Assembly (NCBI GenBank): GCA_016931415.1
Contig: JAFGEW010000103.1
Location: forward strand, 1-38,716
From: Verrucomicrobiota bacterium
GTDB taxonomy: Bacteria; Auribacterota; JABMQX01; JAFGEW01
Reading direction: 5' to 3'
Length of the DNA: 38,716 nt
The notes under the pieces were generated by a model. The model was given only the letters and a program-made list of their open reading frames with translations. It was not told the DNA's origin and searched no databases. Shown piece after piece: positions 7,988 to 15,931 of the stretch (the first letter of the stretch is position 1; each line of letters begins with the position of its first letter). The position numbers were made by a program, and so were the translations under genes.

Positions 7988-9010
7988 ATGCCTGAGCTGA
8001 GAAAGGACCCCATCGTCAATCGATGGGTCATCATAGCCACCGAGCGCGCCAAGCGCCCGACGGACTTCGCCACGCCCGACAACGGCCAGCAGTCGGCCAA
8101 GGGTTGCCCGTTCTGCCCGGGCAACGAGACGAAGACCCCGCCCGAGATCTACGCCGTGCGCAGAGACTCGACCCGCCCCGATACCGAAGGGTGGAGCGTG
8201 CGCGTGGTGCCGAACAAGTTCCCCGCGCTCCGGATCGAGGGCGACATGGAGAAGTTCGGCGTCGGCATCTACGACCGCATGAACGGCATCGGCGCCCACG
8301 AGGTCATCATCGAGACGACCGACCACTTCGAGAAGATCGAGATGCAGAGCGTCGATGCGCTCTACAACGTCTTCAACACCTACAAGCTGCGGCTCGCCGA
8401 CCTCAAGCAGGACGAGCGATTTCGCTACATCCTGCTTTTCAAGAACGAGGGCACCACGGCCGGCGCGTCGCTCGCGCATCCGCACTCGCAGCTCATCGCC
8501 ACGCCGGTGACGCCCAAACGCATCCGCGAGGAGCTCGTCGGCGCGCAGGCCTACTTCGAGTACAAGGATCGCTGCATCTTCTGCGACATCATCCGCGAGG
8601 AGCAGCGCCAGAAGGACCGGATCGTCTACGAGAACAACAGCTTCATCTCGTTCTGCCCGTTCGCCTCGAGGTTCCCGTTCGAGATCTGGACGCTGCCCAA
8701 GCGCCACCATCCCGACTTCGACTCGATGGAGCGCGACGAGGTGTTCGCGTTCGCCGATGCGATGAAGGTCACGCTCGGCAAGCTGAGCAAAGCGCTCACC
8801 GGGCCGCACTACAACTACATGCTGCACACCGGCCCCGTACGCTGGCGGCGGCGCGGCTATTGGGCCACGCTCGAGCACGACTTCCACTGGCACATCGAGA
8901 TCATCCCGAAGCTCACCAACACGGCCGGCTTCGAGTGGGGCACCGGCTTCTACATCAATCCGACGATCCCCGAGGAGGCGGCCAAGTTCCTCCAGGAGAC
9001 TCACGTGTGA
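7988..9010 (+). CDS. GalT-superfamily nucleotidyltransferase, ADP-glucose phosphorylase-like
   Basis: This is a 340-residue HIT-fold protein of the galactose-1-phosphate uridylyltransferase superfamily. A Cys40-x2-Cys43 zinc site, the active-site His164-Pro-His166-Ser-Gln motif (nucleotidyl-histidine intermediate), a second CIFC pair and a C-terminal HWHIEIIP segment are visible. Several blocks (ELRKDP.xNRWVI near the start, FKN.G..AGASL.H.HSQ, PFEIW..PK.H, YNYM.HT.P and FEWGTGFYINP.IPE) closely resemble, from memory, the Arabidopsis At5g18200 protein, shown to be an ADP-glucose phosphorylase. Many tools will label it galT. Start ATG 7988 follows GGGAG. The stop overlaps the next gene's start by 4 nt. 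Its place after glgA favours an ADP-glucose role over galactose use. Confidence 0.88.
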   Translation: MPELRKDPIVNRWVIIATERAKRPTDFATPDNGQQSAKGCPFCPGNETKTPPEIYAVRRDSTRPDTEGWSVRVVPNKFPALRIEGDMEKFGVGIYDRMNGIGAHEVIIETTDHFEKIEMQSVDALYNVFNTYKLRLADLKQDERFRYILLFKNEGTTAGASLAHPHSQLIATPVTPKRIREELVGAQAYFEYKDRCIFCDIIREEQRQKDRIVYENNSFISFCPFASRFPFEIWTLPKRHHPDFDSMERDEVFAFADAMKVTLGKLSKALTGPHYNYMLHTGPVRWRRRGYWATLEHDFHWHIEIIPKLTNTAGFEWGTGFYINPTIPEEAAKFLQETHV

Positions 9011-11310
9011 GGCCGCTCACCGTCGCGTTCCTCTGGCACATGCACCAGCCGGTCTACAAAGACCCGGCGACCTCTGCATATGCCATGCCGTGGGTGCGCC
9101 TCCACGCCTGCAAGAGCTACTTCGATATGGTCGACGTGCTCGACGAGTTCCCCGGCGTGCGCCTCACGTTCAACCTCGTGCCCTCGCTGCTCGTGCAGCT
9201 CGAGGACTACGCCGCCGGCACGGCGAAGGACTCGTTCCTGACGCACTTCCTCAAGCCGGCCGACAGCCTCACCGAGCCCGAGCGCCGCTTCCTGCTCCAG
9301 AACTTCTTCATGGTCAACTGGAACAGGGTCATCCGCCGCCACGGCCGGTACTGGCAACTGCTCTACAAGCGCGGCACCAACTACACGCCGCGCACCGGCC
9401 TCAACGAGATCAAGTTCAGGACCGAGGACTTCCGCGACCTCCAGGTCTGGCACAACCTCGCCTGGTTCGGTTTCCGCGCCCGGCGCAAGTACCCGGAGAT
9501 CAACGAGCTGATCGCCAAGGGCCACGGCTTTACCGAGGACGACAAACAGACCATCTACCGGCTCCAGACCGAACTGGCCGCCGGAATCATCCCGGCGTAC
9601 CGCGCCGCCCGGCAGCGCGGCCAGATCGAGATCACCACGTCGCCCTTCTACCACCCGATCATGCCGCTGGTGATCTCGACGGAGAACGCGTCCCGCTCCA
9701 GCACCGATTGCCACCCGCCCGCCGAGCGCTTCGCGCATCCGGAGGACATCGAGGTGCAGCTCGATCGCGCGCTCAAGCTCCACGAGTCGCTCTTCGGCGT
9801 TCGGCCCGCCGGGTTGTGGCCGCCCGAGGGCGCCGTTTGCCCCGAGATGGTGCCGCTGGTGAACCGCGCCGGCTTCAAGTGGATGCTCAGCGATGAGGAA
9901 GTGCTCGAGGCATCGATTCCGCCCGAGGAGGCCCGCCATCGCAGCCGCGCGCTCTACAAGCCCTACGCGGTCACCCACGAGGGCGAGACGGTCAACATGC
10001 TTTTCCGCGACCGCGAGCTCGCCGACGCGTTCGGCTTCCATTACCAGGACATGCGCGCCGGCGACGCGGTGAACCATTTCTTCGGCCAGCTCCGCTCGAT
10101 CCGCGAGGGCTGCGACGCCGCGGGCGCCGACTACCCGAATCCGCCCGTCGTGCCCGTGTTCCTCGACGGCGAGAACCCGTGGGAAGCCTACACGAACGAC
10201 GGGGGTGACTTCCTCGTCGAGTTCTACCGGCGGCTCGCCGCGGAGCCCGACCTGCGTACCACGACGATCAGCGGCTACCTCGACGAGTTTCCGCCGAAGG
10301 ACACGCTCAAGACCCTTCACCCCGGCTCGTGGATTCAACACACGTTCCGCGTCTGGATCGGCCATCCCGAGAAGAACGAGGCGTGGGAGAAGCTCGGCCG
10401 CGCCCGCAGCGCCGTCGAGCGCACCGCCGCCAACGGCGCGGGCCTGCGCGGGCCCAAGAAGGCGCGCGAGGTCAACCTCGACCTCGCTTGGCAGTCGATC
10501 TACGCCGCCGAGGGCAGCGACTGGTTCTGGTGGTACGGCGACGACTTCACGAGCGACAACGATGCCGAGTTCGACAACCTCTTCCGCAAACATCTCATGG
10601 GCGCCTACCGTTTCGCCGGCGTCGAGGCGCCCCGCGAGCTCAGCGAGCCGATCAAGCGGTTCCAGACCGTCTCGGTCTCCAAGCCGCCGACACGCTTTAT
10701 CTCCCCCGTTATCGACGGGCGTCGCTCGAACTTCTACGAGTGGGAGGGCGCCGGCATCTACGAGGCGCGCCGCCCCAGCGGCGCCATGCACCAGCGGGAG
10801 GCCTTCATCGAGCGCATCAGCTACGGCTTCGATCTCGAGACGCTCTACCTCCGGATCGCCTACCGGAACCCGGCCGAACTCGGCGTATGCATCGACGAAA
10901 AATACCGCAAGCAGTACGTCATCGACGTCGATCTGCGCGCCACAATGGCGCACAGCGTCCGGTTCGTCGTCGATCTCGACGAAGTGTGGCGCGAAAGCGA
11001 CTACCCCAAGATCCCGCGGGACGACATGATTACGTACCGCCTCCTGCGACAGCGCGCCGACAGCGCCGAGTTCGACCCGATCGCCATTGGCGACAGCCTG
11101 CGCACCGAGGAGGTGACCGAGCTTGCCGTGCCGTTCGACCGGCTCGGCTTCGAGCCCGGTGACGCCGTCGAGCTGGCGGTGACCATGTTCCCGCTCGGCC
11201 CGGGCGGAGAGCCGCCGAGCGCTATGCCTGTCGAGCGCTGCCCCAAGAAGGGCAACATCCACTTCACCGTGCCCGACGAGCAATTTGAGCTGGACAACTG
11301 GGTCGTTTAG
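9007..11310 (+). CDS. GH57 family glycoside hydrolase (alpha-amylase/transferase type)
   Basis: This 767-residue retaining alpha-glucan-acting enzyme is probably cytoplasmic because it has no signal peptide. The GH57 (beta/alpha)7 barrel begins at once with LWHMHQP (His11, His13). The nucleophile is expected at Glu274 in GLWPPEGAV and the acid/base at Asp387 in FLDGENPWEAY. The WFWWYGDDFTSDN region and a C-terminal beta-rich domain (about 560-767) follow. The start is GTG 9007, overlapping the stop of the upstream gene as GTGA, so translation is likely coupled. Substrate is probably glycogen-like glucan. Amylase, branching or transferase activity cannot be separated by eye. Confidence 0.9.
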   Translation: MRPLTVAFLWHMHQPVYKDPATSAYAMPWVRLHACKSYFDMVDVLDEFPGVRLTFNLVPSLLVQLEDYAAGTAKDSFLTHFLKPADSLTEPERRFLLQNFFMVNWNRVIRRHGRYWQLLYKRGTNYTPRTGLNEIKFRTEDFRDLQVWHNLAWFGFRARRKYPEINELIAKGHGFTEDDKQTIYRLQTELAAGIIPAYRAARQRGQIEITTSPFYHPIMPLVISTENASRSSTDCHPPAERFAHPEDIEVQLDRALKLHESLFGVRPAGLWPPEGAVCPEMVPLVNRAGFKWMLSDEEVLEASIPPEEARHRSRALYKPYAVTHEGETVNMLFRDRELADAFGFHYQDMRAGDAVNHFFGQLRSIREGCDAAGADYPNPPVVPVFLDGENPWEAYTNDGGDFLVEFYRRLAAEPDLRTTTISGYLDEFPPKDTLKTLHPGSWIQHTFRVWIGHPEKNEAWEKLGRARSAVERTAANGAGLRGPKKAREVNLDLAWQSIYAAEGSDWFWWYGDDFTSDNDAEFDNLFRKHLMGAYRFAGVEAPRELSEPIKRFQTVSVSKPPTRFISPVIDGRRSNFYEWEGAGIYEARRPSGAMHQREAFIERISYGFDLETLYLRIAYRNPAELGVCIDEKYRKQYVIDVDLRATMAHSVRFVVDLDEVWRESDYPKIPRDDMITYRLLRQRADSAEFDPIAIGDSLRTEEVTELAVPFDRLGFEPGDAVELAVTMFPLGPGGEPPSAMPVERCPKKGNIHFTVPDEQFELDNWVV

Positions 11311-11433
11311 GGCTACACGGCTCAAGCTCGCGTGAGGTGCAAGTGAACGCCTCAGGCAGGATCGACTGAACGAGCTGGATTGCCTGTCAGCCCTGCTGAA
11401 TCAGGTGGAGCGCAAGCGGATAACGGACATCGA

Positions 11434-11940
11434 ATGAGCGACAGCGACCAGGTCCAGGATCACCTCAACAAAGCCGAGGGATACCTCATGCTCGGCATGC
11501 ATGAGGACGCGCTGCACGAAGCGACCCAGGCCGCCGAGGCCGACGGCGCCTCGTACGCCGCGCGCCTCATGCAGGGCGTTGCGCTCATTGCCCTCGAACG
11601 CCACGCCGATGCCGGCGAGCCGCTCGCCCAAGCCGCCGCCATCGAGCCCGACCGCCCCGACGCCTACATCCACCTCGCCTACGTGCACCGCCGCACCGTA
11701 TCGCTCGACAAGGCGATCGAGACCATCAGCAAAGCCGTCGAGCTCCAGCCCGACATGCCGCTCGCCAACTACAACCTCGCCTGCTACTACGCGCTCAACG
11801 ACAACGCCGACGAGGCGCTCCGCTACCTGAGCCGTGCCGTCAACATCGCCCCCCAGTACCGCGAAGCCGCCCGCCAGGACGAAGACTTCGATTCCCTCCA
11901 CACCAACGACCGCTTCCGCCGCCTCGTCGAGATGGAGTAG
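11434..11940 (+). CDS. Tetratricopeptide-repeat protein
   Basis: This 168-residue all-helical protein has about four TPR-like helix pairs (roughly residues 8-40, 41-75, 76-108 and 109-145), with typical Ala/Gly/Tyr positions such as AYIHLAYVHRR, KAIETISKAVELQPDMPLANYNLACYY and DEALRYLSRAVNIAP. The family provides protein-binding scaffolds, and no catalytic residues are present. There is no signal peptide, so it is likely cytoplasmic. It ends with the common TPR tail DFDSLHTNDRFRRL. ATG 11434 is chosen over an upstream TTG; its ribosome site is weak. It lies 123 nt after the GH57 gene and may be co-transcribed, perhaps organising the glucan enzymes (inference). Confidence 0.85.
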   Translation: MSDSDQVQDHLNKAEGYLMLGMHEDALHEATQAAEADGASYAARLMQGVALIALERHADAGEPLAQAAAIEPDRPDAYIHLAYVHRRTVSLDKAIETISKAVELQPDMPLANYNLACYYALNDNADEALRYLSRAVNIAPQYREAARQDEDFDSLHTNDRFRRLVEME

Positions 11941-12105
11941 GGGCGGCCCGATTCCACGGCCCAAGTTCGGTTTCCTCTTGCGCCGGACAGGCGCGCCGGA
12001 TACGTTCGCCGACCACGCAGAGGAGCGGGCGTCGAAGTGCTCGATGCCGGTCAGCATCCCTGGTACCAGACATTTTGAGGCCTATGCCGGGCAGGAGGGA
12101 AGGGA

Positions 12106-13893
12106 GTGTTCAGCACGGGTGACGACGACACGGCACGGGTTGATGTGCCCACGTTTCCTGGACAGCGCTACGAGGTCGAAGTCCCGGACACACTGGACTT
12201 ATCCGAGCGAGCCGCGCTCGCCATCAACGCGATGACCCGCGTGGTGGCTCCGGAGCGGGATTACGAATTGTATTTCGTGGCGGAGTTCGCGGAGGACCCG
12301 CCCAAGCTCTACCACGAGTGGTCCGGGATCTTCAACACGACCAAGTTCCTCGAAGCGCTCCCCTTGGTGCGCACCATGAGCGGCAGCGACTTCAACGTCG
12401 CCGTCGACGCCAAGATGATGGAGAGCTACCTGCGCGGCACGAGGTCCGACGGCCTGTACTATCGGCCGGTTGAAGACCGCCTCTGGTCGTTCTACTCGTC
12501 CGACTGGACCACGGACGAAGTGGTCCAGACGAACCGCCAGCCATACGGCTTCCCCTACGGTGAAGGCCGGATGATGATGGCGATGTGCATGTGGTATCAG
12601 CACGACGGCGATCCGCGCTGGAAGCAACTGATCGAAGCCAAGATCAAGCGGCTCTTCGAGCTGGGCTACAAGAAGGACGACGCCCTGTACTTCGACCGCT
12701 TCTTCCTGCCCGGTCAGGGCATCTCGACACAGCCCCCGATGGGCTTCGACTCCTGGGTGCCCTACGGTCCGATCACCTACTATCAGCTCACGGGATATGA
12801 GCCGGCCCTCGACTTCGCCCGGCAACAGGTCAACCGCTTCCGGCGCACCTGGTTCCGCGAGGACGGCCGGTTCCTCCACGGCCACTTCCATATGGCCGCC
12901 GCAGCCTTGATCGAAATGCTCGAGTACGCGCTGACCGTCGGCGATCAGGAAGTGATCGACCTCGTCAAGGCCGGCTACGAGTACGCCAAGGAGATGGGCG
13001 TGCCGCTCGTCGGCTTCTTCCCTGAGTGGATGCGCAAGAGCTTCCCCACGTGCGAGAGCTGCGGCGTCGCGGATATGGTCTTTCTGGCCCTCAGGCTGAC
13101 GCGAGCGGGCCTCGGCGACCATTGGGAAGACGCCGACCGGTGGGTGCGCAACAACTTCGTCGAGAGCCAGATGACGCGGACCGATTGGGTCGATCCGCAG
13201 AAGATCTACGGATTCCTCAATGATGAAGCCAAGGAGCGCATCGCCCGCCAGAAGACGATGATCGATCAAAAGCGTCTCTGTGCCGACGAGACGGATGCGG
13301 TGGAGCGATGTGTCGGCTCATGGGCCGGCTGGGCGTTGGCCAACGATTGGGTGAACCCCGGCAGAGCCGGCATCATGCAGTGCTGCACCGGCAACGCCGC
13401 GAGGACCCTATACTACATATGGGACGCCATCGTGACGGCGGAGGGCGCCGGCGCCCGCATCAACTTCCTGCTCAACCGTGCCTCGGCGTGGCTCGACGTG
13501 GACAGCCACCTGCCCTACGAGGGCAAGGTCATCATCAGGAACAAGACGGCCAAGAAACTGTCGGTCCGCATCCCGGAAGAAACGCCACGCGAGTGTGTCA
13601 CCTGCGACGTCAACGGCATGAAGCGGGGGACGGCCTGGTCGGGCGCCTACCTCGAGGTCGGCGGGCTGAAGCCGGGCGACGTGATCACCATCCAGTTCCC
13701 ATTGATCGAAAAGACCGTCTTCCGGGTCATGGGCGACGTGCCGTACAAGGTGACGCTGCAAGGCAACACGGTCGTGGACATCGACCCCAGAGGGACGGTA
13801 TGCCCGCTGTATCAGCGCGACCACTATAAGCAGCACAGAGCGCCGATGAAGAAGACCACACGGTTCGTGCCGAGGGAGACAATCGCTCGCTAG
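12106..13893 (+). CDS. GH127-superfamily-like protein, paralogue A (leaderless)
   Basis: This 595-residue protein is the first of four tandem paralogues. It shows the DUF1680/GH127 hallmark: Glu317-x-Cys319 in CESCGVADM and Cys426-Cys427 in QCCTGNAARTLYYIW. These match the Zn ligands Glu338, Cys340, Cys417 and Cys418 of beta-L-arabinofuranosidase HypBA1, whose Cys417 is the nucleophile. An (alpha/alpha)6-type helical domain spans about 20-460 and a beta-rich C-terminal domain about 460-595 (SHLPYEGKVIIRNKTAKKLSVRIPE). Start GTG 12106 is preceded by AGGAGGG at 7 nt. There is no signal peptide, so it is predicted cytoplasmic. The true sugar substrate is unknown; retention of all four ligands suggests it is active. 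Confidence 0.85.
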   Translation: MFSTGDDDTARVDVPTFPGQRYEVEVPDTLDLSERAALAINAMTRVVAPERDYELYFVAEFAEDPPKLYHEWSGIFNTTKFLEALPLVRTMSGSDFNVAVDAKMMESYLRGTRSDGLYYRPVEDRLWSFYSSDWTTDEVVQTNRQPYGFPYGEGRMMMAMCMWYQHDGDPRWKQLIEAKIKRLFELGYKKDDALYFDRFFLPGQGISTQPPMGFDSWVPYGPITYYQLTGYEPALDFARQQVNRFRRTWFREDGRFLHGHFHMAAAALIEMLEYALTVGDQEVIDLVKAGYEYAKEMGVPLVGFFPEWMRKSFPTCESCGVADMVFLALRLTRAGLGDHWEDADRWVRNNFVESQMTRTDWVDPQKIYGFLNDEAKERIARQKTMIDQKRLCADETDAVERCVGSWAGWALANDWVNPGRAGIMQCCTGNAARTLYYIWDAIVTAEGAGARINFLLNRASAWLDVDSHLPYEGKVIIRNKTAKKLSVRIPEETPRECVTCDVNGMKRGTAWSGAYLEVGGLKPGDVITIQFPLIEKTVFRVMGDVPYKVTLQGNTVVDIDPRGTVCPLYQRDHYKQHRAPMKKTTRFVPRETIAR

Positions 13894-13962
13894 GTGGGCG
13901 CTGGCGTGTGGCACGAGGCCCCGCCTGGTTCAAGAGCAGTTTCGTACGGATGGATTGACGGG

Positions 13963-14040
13963 ATGATACCTGCCTCCCTCTTTCGATCGTGGGCTGTCGC
14001 GCTCGCAGCAGCGGCCACGGTCGTTCTGTGCTTGGGCTAG
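13963..14040 (+). other. Detached signal-peptide remnant of paralogue B
   Basis: A 25-codon frame starting at ATG 13963 encodes a hydrophobic leader (RSWAVALAAAATVVLCLG) and stops at TAG 14038. It aligns with the working signal peptide of paralogue C (RSWVIALVAATILCMRYG). From the shared CTGTGC to the shared AACAAC block, B is exactly one base shorter than C. Restoring a T in the TA-GGG (C has TATGG) removes the stop and joins the leader in frame with paralogue B. Confidence 0.75.
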
Positions 14041-14096
14041 GGAAGCAGACTGCGGACCCGAAGACCGGACCCGCGCAAGGAGGAACGCTGAACAAC

Positions 14097-15869
14097 ATGG
14101 CCGGCAAAAACGACAAGGTCGATCTGCTTTCTTTCCCTGGAGAGCGCTACGAGGTCGAAGTCCCGGACACGCTGGACTTGACCGAAAGAGCCGCCCTCGC
14201 CATCAACGCGATGACGCGGGTGGTCGTCCCAGAGAAAGACTACGAGATGTGCTTCATCACGGAGTTCAGGGACGATCCGCCCAAGCTCTACCTGGAGTGG
14301 GACGGCATCTTCAACACGGGCAAGTTCCTCGAAGCGCTTCCCTTGATGCGCGTGATGACCGGCAGCGACTTCAACGCCGAGGTTGATGCCAAGATCATGG
14401 AGAGCTACCTACACGGTGCCGGACCGGATGGCCTGTTCTATTGCCAGGTTGAGAACCGGCCATGGTCCTACTACGCCGAGTGGAACGCCGCCGAAGAGAT
14501 CAGCAGCATCCGCGGGCCGTACGGCTTCTTCTTCGGCGAGGGCCGGCTGATTCTGGCGATGTGCATGTGGTATGAACACGACCACGATCCGCGCTGGAAG
14601 CCGCTTATCGAGAAGAAAATCGACCGGCTGCTCGCGATGGGCTACAAGCAGGACGACACCATCGCGTTCTCCCGGCTCTTCGAGCCCGGGAAGAACGTCA
14701 TGGAAGCGCCGGAATCCAACTGGGACAACTGGGTGCCCTACGGCGTCACGAAGTACCACCAGCTCACCGGGTATGAGCCGGCCGGCGAGTTTGCCCGGCT
14801 TCAGGTGAACTACCTCCGGAAGCACTGGTTCACCGAAGACGGCCGTTTCCGGGTATGGCACTTGCACTTGACCCTGGCTGCCCTGACCGAGATTCTCGAA
14901 TACGCAATTGCCACGAACGATCAGGAGCTTATCGAGCTTGCGAGAAACGGCTACGAGTTCGGCAAGGCGCTCGGCGAACCCCTCATCGGCTTCTTCCCGG
15001 AAGTGCGGCGGAAGAGCTTCCCAACGTGCGAGAGCTGCGGCGTCGGGGACATGATCTACCTGGCGATCCGGCTCACGGAAATCGGCGCGGGCGATTACTG
15101 GGAAGACGCCGACCGGTACATCCGCAATCACTTCGTCGAGAGCCAACTGACGAGAATGGACTGGGTTGACCCGCATCAGCTCGCGGCACTTCAGAGCGAC
15201 GAGTGGAAGGAGGCCGCATCCCGCCGGAAGACGATGATTGCGGAGGGGCAGCTCTACGGAGTCGAGGAGGATGCGCTGGAACGCAGCCTTGGTTCATGGG
15301 CCGGATGGACATTCGCCAACGATGCGGGAAACCCCAACAGACCCGGCATCATGCAGTGCTGCACGGCGAACGCGGCGCGAAGCCTCTACTACGCCTGGAA
15401 CGCCATCGTGACGCCGGAAGAAGACGGCGTCCGAGTCAACCTGCTGCTCAATCGCGCCTCTCCGTGGCTCGACGTGGACAGCCACCTCCCTTACGAGGGG
15501 AAGGTCGTCCTTAGAAACAAGACGGCGAAGAACGTATCGGTCCGCATTCCGGAAGGAATCCCGCAGAAGCACGTCACCTGCAATGTCAACGGCAAAACGC
15601 AAGAGACAGTTTGGGCCGGCGGCTATCTCGCCGTGGGCGGACTGAAGAAGGGCGACGTGGTTACGATCGAGTTCCCGATAGAGGAACGGAGCCTTTTCAG
15701 AGTCATCGGCGACGTCCCGTACAAGCTGGCCTTGAAGGGCAACACGGTTGTGGACATCAACCCGGAAGGGACGCTGTATCCGCTTTACCAGCGGGATCAT
15801 TACAGAACCGGCAAGGCCCCGATGAAGAGAGTCACCCGGTTTGTCTTTGCGAAGACAAGCCGGCAGTAG
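14097..15869 (+). CDS. GH127-superfamily-like protein, paralogue B (leader lost by frameshift)
   Basis: This is a 590-residue protein, highly similar to paralogues A, C and D throughout. The metal/nucleophile set is intact: Glu312-x-Cys314 and Cys421-Cys422 (QCCTANAARSLYYAW). ATG 14097 begins the conserved part. A good AAGGAGG at 14077-14083 is better spaced for CTG 14088, which aligns with the ATG of the MNN segment in paralogue C, so the original initiation codon may have changed. The frame also stays open upstream to GTG 13989, but the residues before 14080 are an out-of-frame reading of the old leader. As it stands the product would be cytoplasmic. If the one-base deletion is a sequencing error, it would be an exported protein starting at 13963. 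Confidence 0.82.
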   Translation: MAGKNDKVDLLSFPGERYEVEVPDTLDLTERAALAINAMTRVVVPEKDYEMCFITEFRDDPPKLYLEWDGIFNTGKFLEALPLMRVMTGSDFNAEVDAKIMESYLHGAGPDGLFYCQVENRPWSYYAEWNAAEEISSIRGPYGFFFGEGRLILAMCMWYEHDHDPRWKPLIEKKIDRLLAMGYKQDDTIAFSRLFEPGKNVMEAPESNWDNWVPYGVTKYHQLTGYEPAGEFARLQVNYLRKHWFTEDGRFRVWHLHLTLAALTEILEYAIATNDQELIELARNGYEFGKALGEPLIGFFPEVRRKSFPTCESCGVGDMIYLAIRLTEIGAGDYWEDADRYIRNHFVESQLTRMDWVDPHQLAALQSDEWKEAASRRKTMIAEGQLYGVEEDALERSLGSWAGWTFANDAGNPNRPGIMQCCTANAARSLYYAWNAIVTPEEDGVRVNLLLNRASPWLDVDSHLPYEGKVVLRNKTAKNVSVRIPEGIPQKHVTCNVNGKTQETVWAGGYLAVGGLKKGDVVTIEFPIEERSLFRVIGDVPYKLALKGNTVVDINPEGTLYPLYQRDHYRTGKAPMKRVTRFVFAKTSRQ

Positions 15870-15931
15870 GTTCCAGTCGGCATACAGCAAGGGGGCGGCC
15901 AGCGTCCGGCTGCAATGGGAAGGGTGTGGCG

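Noticed and set aside
8023-9006. Long open extension upstream of the GH57 start
   Set aside because: It lies inside the GalT-like gene in another frame and is Arg/Ala-rich, the usual by-product of GC-rich codon use. The catalytic barrel begins right after GTG 9007.
9001-11325. Very long minus-strand open frame opposite the first GH57 gene
   Set aside because: Composition is typical of antisense shadow, and the plus strand carries a clear GH57 enzyme with catalytic residues. The same holds for long antisense frames opposite glgA, the second GH57, the mannosidase and the metalloprotein gene.
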